A stretch of 64,000 nucleotides of DNA from assembly GCF_001509795.1 (NCBI RefSeq), contig NZ_LLZN01000073.1:1-64000 (forward strand). The letters run 5' to 3'. Of the stretch, positions 60,462-64,000 are shown one piece after another. Position numbers and translations under genes: made by a program. This stretch comes from Streptomyces sp. NRRL WC-3605. GTDB taxonomy: Bacteria > Actinomycetota > Actinomycetes > Streptomycetales > Streptomycetaceae. The first letter of the stretch is position 1, and every line of letters begins with the position of its first letter. Below the pieces are notes generated by a model, which searched no databases, was not told the DNA's origin, and saw only the letters and a list, made by a program, of their open reading frames with translations.

Positions 60462-61637
60462 TCAGCATGGACGTCGCCCGGTGCGGGTCGTCATCATCGC
60501 CTGGCGTGTCAACTTCCAGCCGTCGCCGTGTCGTTCGACCCAGCCGAGTGAGCGGAGTTCGTACAGTCTCGCGACGGCGTCGTCCTCCGTGGTCTGCGCG
60601 CCGCGCGCGATCTCGTCCGCCCGGGCGGCGCGCGGGCCGGGCAGGGCGGACAGGACCGCCCGTGCTCTCGGTTCGAGCAGGTCGCGCGGCAGGACGGGTC
60701 CGCGTCGCTCGGGGGCCAGCTCCCCCATGTCCCCGACGAGTTCGATGATCTCCGCGGCGTCGGTGACCAGCACCGCGTCCTGCCGCAGCAGGTCGTGCAC
60801 CCCGGCGGAGAGGCCGCTGGTGGCGGGGCCGGGGACGCCCATGGTGTGCCGGCCGAGCCGCCGGGCGGCCCGAGCGGTGGACAGGGAGCCGCTGCGGTGG
60901 GCGGCCTCCACGACGACCGTGCCCCGGGTGAGCGCGGCGATCACGCGGTTGCGGACGATGAATCTGCTGGGGGTGGGGTGCTCCCCCGGTGGCAGCTCCC
61001 CGACGACCAGGCCCTGCTCCGCGATCCGGTCGATCAGCTGGGCGTGCCCGCGCGGGTAGGGCCGGTCGGCGCCGCAGGCGAGGACGGCGACGGTGGCTCC
61101 GCCGGCGCCGAGGGCGCCCCGGTGGGCGGCGCCGTCGACCCCGTAGGCGCCGCCGGAGACGACCACCCAGCCCTCCTCGGCGAGCGCTGCGGCGAGGGTG
61201 GCGGCCATGTGCGCGCCGTACTCCGTGCAGGCCCGCGCTCCGACCAGCGCGACGGAACGCAGCGCCCACATGCGCAGGTCGGCCGGTCCGCGCACCCAGA
61301 GTCCGAGGGGCCGCGCGTCGCCGAGGTCGTCGAGCTGGCCGGGCCATTCGGTGTCCCCCGGGCACACGAACCGCATTCCGGCGTCCTGGGCCACGGCCAG
61401 GTCCCGGGCGGGGTCCGCGCGCTTCGCCCGGGCACGCAGCCCTTCCCAGCGCCGGGGGCCGATGCCCGGCAGGGGAGGCTCGGAGTCCCGCCGCAGCCGC
61501 TGTACGACCGCGCCGGCGCCGTGCTCGCGCACCCAGCGACCGGCGGTCTCGTCGCCGGGTTCGACGACGCGGCTGAGGAAGACCCGGTCGAGCAGGGCGT
61601 CCGGGGGGACCTTCCGCGATGGCCCGGCGCCGCTCAT
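60462..61637 (-). CDS. dprA: DNA-processing protein DprA
   Basis: This 391-aa Rossmann-fold protein binds single-stranded DNA and loads RecA during uptake in competent bacteria; its role in Streptomyces is unclear. The Rossmann core contains SVALVGARACTEYGAHMAA, VVSGGAYGVDGAAHRGAL, the FIVRNRVIAAL motif and AARRLGRHTMGVPGP. A C-terminal winged-helix-like domain (about residues 330-385) is also visible. The start overlaps the yifB stop by 4 nt (ATGA). Confidence 0.93.
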   Translation of the reverse strand: MSGAGPSRKVPPDALLDRVFLSRVVEPGDETAGRWVREHGAGAVVQRLRRDSEPPLPGIGPRRWEGLRARAKRADPARDLAVAQDAGMRFVCPGDTEWPGQLDDLGDARPLGLWVRGPADLRMWALRSVALVGARACTEYGAHMAATLAAALAEEGWVVVSGGAYGVDGAAHRGALGAGGATVAVLACGADRPYPRGHAQLIDRIAEQGLVVGELPPGEHPTPSRFIVRNRVIAALTRGTVVVEAAHRSGSLSTARAARRLGRHTMGVPGPATSGLSAGVHDLLRQDAVLVTDAAEIIELVGDMGELAPERRGPVLPRDLLEPRARAVLSALPGPRAARADEIARGAQTTEDDAVARLYELRSLGWVERHGDGWKLTRQAMMTTRTGRRPC

Positions 61638-63259
61638 GCCGGGGCCCCGATCGCCATGGGGACGCCGCGGGGGACGCCGGTGCGCAGTTGCAGGGCGAGG
61701 GCGACGTCCGTGGCGTCGGGCCGGTCGTGGCCGGCGAGGTCGGCGACGGTCCACGCGACGCGCAGGACACGGTCGAGTCCGCGGGCCGTGAGCACACCCC
61801 GCTCCAGGTTCCGCTCGGCCTCGTCCATGGCGCCGCTCACGGGGTGCCAGCGGCTGCGCAGCTCGCGTCCGGGGACGTCGCTGTTGGTCCGCCACGGGGT
61901 GCCGGTGAGCCGTGCGGCGGCCCGCTCACGGGCGGCGCGCACCCGGTCGGCGACGGTCGCCGTCGGCTCTCCACGGGCGTCGCGCTCGGCGAGCTGGGCC
62001 CGGGTGACGCGGTCCACCTCGACCCGCAGGTCGACGCGGTCGAGGAGCGGCCCCGACAGCCGGGCCTGGTAGCGGCGGACGGCGGAGGACGGGCACTCGC
62101 ACAGGTCGTCGGTCCGGGAGAAGCGCCCGCAGGGGCACGGGTTGGCCGCGAGGACCATGAGGAACTTCGCCGGGAAGCGGACGACGCCCGCGCTGCGGGC
62201 GATCACGACATGGCCTGCCTCCAGGGGCTGGCGCAGGGCGTCGAGCGCCCGGCCGCTGAACTCCGGGGTCTCGTCCAGAAAGAGCACGCCTCGGTGGGCG
62301 AGCGACACCGCGCCCGGGCGTGCGAAGCCGGGTCCGCCGCCGACCAGGGCCTGCATGGTCGCGGAGTGGTGCGGGGCGCAGTAGGGGGCCGCGTCGATCA
62401 AGGGCTTGCCCGGCGGCAGGAGCCCCGCGACCGAGTGCACGGCGGTGACCTCCAGGGACTCCTGTCTGCCGAGCGGCGGGAGGATGGCGGGCAGCCGCTC
62501 CGCGAGCATCGTCTTGCCGGCGCCGGGCGGCCCCTCCAGGAAGAGGTGGTGCCCGCCGGCGGCGGCGACCTCCACGGCGGTGCGTGCCGAGGTCTGCCCG
62601 ACGACGTCGGCGAGGTCGTGGCCGTGGTCGCAGGCCACGGCGCCCAGGTTCCGCATGCCGGTGGCCGCGCCGGTCCCCGGCATCCGCAGTCCGGCGAGCA
62701 GCGGGTCGGGGCGGCCGTGGTCATCGGGTTCCTCGTCGGGGACGGGTTCGTCGGCGAGGACGGCGATCAGCTGGCGCAGGCTGCGCACGCCGAGCACGGA
62801 GACGCCCGGCACCAGGGACGCCTCGGCGGCCGCGCACTCCGGGACGACGACCTGTTCGTACCCGGCGTCGGCGGCGGCCAGCACGGCGGGGAGGATGCCC
62901 CGGACGGGGCGCACACGGCCGTCGAGCCCGAGTTCGCCGATCATCACGATGTCGGCGAGGACCCGTGGGTCGATGCGCTCGGCGGCGCCGAGGACGGCGC
63001 AGGCGACGGCCAGGTCGAAGCCGCTGCCGGCCTTCGGAACGGAGGCCGGGCTGAGCCCGACGGTGAGCTTCTTCTGCGGCCACTCGCCGCCGGAGTTGAC
63101 GACGGCCGCCCGGACGCGGTCGCGGCTCTCGGTCAGGCTCTTGTCGGGCAGGCCCACGAGGGTGAAGGCGGCGACGCCCGGTTCGAGGTCCGCCTGGACC
63201 TCGACGACGACTCCCTCGACGCCCACGAGCGCCACCGAGCAGGTGCGTGCGAACCCCAT
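61634..63259 (-). CDS. ComM/YifB-like Mg-chelatase-fold AAA ATPase
   Basis: This 541-aa protein has an N-terminal Lon-protease-like domain (about residues 20-150; VGLSPASVPKAGSGFDLAVA) and an AAA domain with Walker A EGPPGAGKTMLAE. The Walker-B-like GVLFLDETPEF and a Cys-rich segment NPCPCGRFSRTDDLCEC are also present. ComM family members are branch-migration helicases used in transformation. It lies between yraN (1-nt gap) and dprA (4-nt overlap), a conserved trio. Confidence 0.92.
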   Translation of the reverse strand: MGFARTCSVALVGVEGVVVEVQADLEPGVAAFTLVGLPDKSLTESRDRVRAAVVNSGGEWPQKKLTVGLSPASVPKAGSGFDLAVACAVLGAAERIDPRVLADIVMIGELGLDGRVRPVRGILPAVLAAADAGYEQVVVPECAAAEASLVPGVSVLGVRSLRQLIAVLADEPVPDEEPDDHGRPDPLLAGLRMPGTGAATGMRNLGAVACDHGHDLADVVGQTSARTAVEVAAAGGHHLFLEGPPGAGKTMLAERLPAILPPLGRQESLEVTAVHSVAGLLPPGKPLIDAAPYCAPHHSATMQALVGGGPGFARPGAVSLAHRGVLFLDETPEFSGRALDALRQPLEAGHVVIARSAGVVRFPAKFLMVLAANPCPCGRFSRTDDLCECPSSAVRRYQARLSGPLLDRVDLRVEVDRVTRAQLAERDARGEPTATVADRVRAARERAAARLTGTPWRTNSDVPGRELRSRWHPVSGAMDEAERNLERGVLTARGLDRVLRVAWTVADLAGHDRPDATDVALALQLRTGVPRGVPMAIGAPA

Positions 63260-63260
63260 G

Positions 63261-63623
63261 TCAGGCCACCCCTCGCGCGTGCTCGACCACGGGGGCGCCC
63301 CGGTCGGGCAGGACGATGCCGACGAGGTCGATGCGGACGCCTCCGGGCGGTGCTCCGCCGTGCGCGTGGATCCAGCGTTCCGCGAGGCCGCGCAGGCGCC
63401 GTGCCTTCTCGGGTCCCACGGCTGCCATCGGATGTTCGAAGCCGCCGGCCCGGCGGGTCTTCACCTCGCAGACGACGAGGACGTCGCCGTCGCGGGCGAC
63501 GATGTCGATCTCTCCGGTCCTGCCACAGCGCCAGTTGCGCCCGAGAACCGTCATCCCGGCCTGGGTCAGCCGCCTCGCGGCCAGATCCTCGCCGTACCTG
63601 CCGAGTGCCCTGCGTGCGTTCAT
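63261..63623 (-). CDS. YraN/UPF0102 endonuclease-like protein
   Basis: This 120-aa protein has a restriction-endonuclease-like fold, with [23 protein letters not shown] and [21 protein letters not shown] carrying the ExD...ExK catalytic set. The family is linked with dprA and yifB in many genomes and may act in recombination or repair. It is the first gene of the yraN-yifB-dprA unit, with one nucleotide to yifB. Confidence 0.9.
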   Translation of the reverse strand: MNARRALGRYGEDLAARRLTQAGMTVLGRNWRCGRTGEIDIVARDGDVLVVCEVKTRRAGGFEHPMAAVGPEKARRLRGLAERWIHAHGGAPPGGVRIDLVGIVLPDRGAPVVEHARGVA

Positions 63624-63698
63624 GTCGGCACCACCTCCGGCGCCAACGATGAGCCCGCCTCACGACGTTGTTGGATCTTGGTGGACGACTACGGTGCT

Positions 63699-63707
63699 GT
63701 GGACAAC
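63699..63707 (-). other. DnaA box
   Basis: TGTGGACAA is the complement of the perfect Streptomyces DnaA box TTGTCCACA. It lies upstream of yraN and downstream of the DUF2469 gene. Confidence 0.5.
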
Positions 63708-63730
63708 TCCGTCACCCGGGCGGGTGAACC

Positions 63731-64000
63731 TCACCCACTGGGCAGTTCGAGGTCGCTCTTGTTCAGCTCCTCGATGTTCACGTCCTTGAACGTGAGGACG
63801 CGCACCTGCTTCACGAACCGGGCCGGCCGGTACATGTCCCAGACCCAGGCGTCCGCCATGGACACTTCGAAGAACACCTCACCCTGGACCGAGTGCACCT
63901 GCATCTCGTAGTCGTTGGTCAGGTAGAAGCGCCGCTCGGTCTCGATCACGTACTTGAACAGACCGACGACATCGCGGTACTCCCGATAGAGCTTCAGCTC
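63731..64000 (-). CDS. DUF2469 protein (cut by the right edge)
   Basis: The reverse strand encodes the C-terminal 89 residues of a DUF2469 family protein. At the edge it reads ELKLYREYRDVVGLFKYVIE and ends NIEELNKSDLELPSG. The complete family protein is about 102 aa, so roughly 13 N-terminal residues lie outside. The protein is extremely conserved in actinomycetes, has no known function and is normally located between RNase HII and yraN. It has no membrane segment. Confidence 0.92.
   Translation of the reverse strand, partial: ELKLYREYRDVVGLFKYVIETERRFYLTNDYEMQVHSVQGEVFFEVSMADAWVWDMYRPARFVKQVRVLTFKDVNIEELNKSDLELPSG

Overview
The window is chromosomal DNA from a Streptomyces (or very close relative). 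The evidence is the very high G+C with strong third-position GC, GTG/TTG starts, and housekeeping blocks in Streptomyces order: ispG-rseP-dxr at the left, and rlmN-cdsA-frr-pyrH-tsf-rpsB, whiG, dprA-comM/yifB-yraN and a DUF2469 gene at the right. whiG encodes the sporulation sigma factor. No phage, IS transposase, CRISPR, rRNA or tRNA was seen.

Layout. 1-3.0 kb: isoprenoid (MEP) genes ispG (cut by the left edge) and dxr, with the site-2 protease gene rseP between them. 3.0-5.0 kb: a large acyl-CoA dehydrogenase. 5.2-23.4 kb and 38.2-41.7 kb: a dispersed polyamine/GABA utilisation region. It holds a succinate-semialdehyde-type dehydrogenase, a PucR regulator, gabT, an amine/gamma-glutamyl-amine oxidase-like flavoprotein, a potABCD importer and an aminobutyraldehyde-type dehydrogenase. 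A second aldehyde dehydrogenase lies divergent to an Lrp/AsnC regulator plus aminotransferase. A VirD4/TraG-like membrane ATPase, a PAP2 phosphatase and a DasR-box chitinase are interspersed. 23.5-30.2 kb: NADAR protein, DUF4190-like protein, 6-aminodeoxyfutalosine/adenosine deaminase, glycerophosphodiesterase, secreted serine hydrolase, small membrane protein and a lipid-kinase-like protein.

30.2-38.0 kb holds the least understood unit: a small membrane protein resembling the membrane half of YqiJ/NfeD, a 677-aa flotillin, and a 1628-aa protein with an N-terminal DUF3686-like region and a C-terminal AAA ATPase. It is preceded by a long perfect palindrome and interrupted by a very strong hairpin between flotillin and ATPase. 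I regard it as the best candidate for an undescribed system.

41.9-46.6 kb: a degenerate ABC ATPase with membrane partner, a VOC protein, a 124-bp MITE-like element, a LOG-family protein and a sortase-anchored LAETG surface protein behind a near-consensus promoter. 46.6-51.5 kb: a maleylpyruvate-isomerase-like protein and a thiBPQ thiamine importer under a TPP riboswitch; thiB carries an in-frame 42-bp repeat insertion. 51.5-64 kb: rlmN, a NUDIX pseudogene, cdsA, frr, pyrH, tsf, rpsB, an M23 peptidase, TetR, whiG, dprA, yifB, yraN and a DUF2469 gene cut by the right edge.

Together the polyamine genes could import putrescine/spermidine (PotABCD), oxidise or transaminate it (flavoprotein, aminotransferase), oxidise the aldehyde (dehydrogenases) and pass GABA through GabT and the succinate-semialdehyde step to succinate. 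Coordinates, motifs, repeats and hairpins were read directly from the sequence. Family names come from recognition of the translated proteins; no database search was possible.
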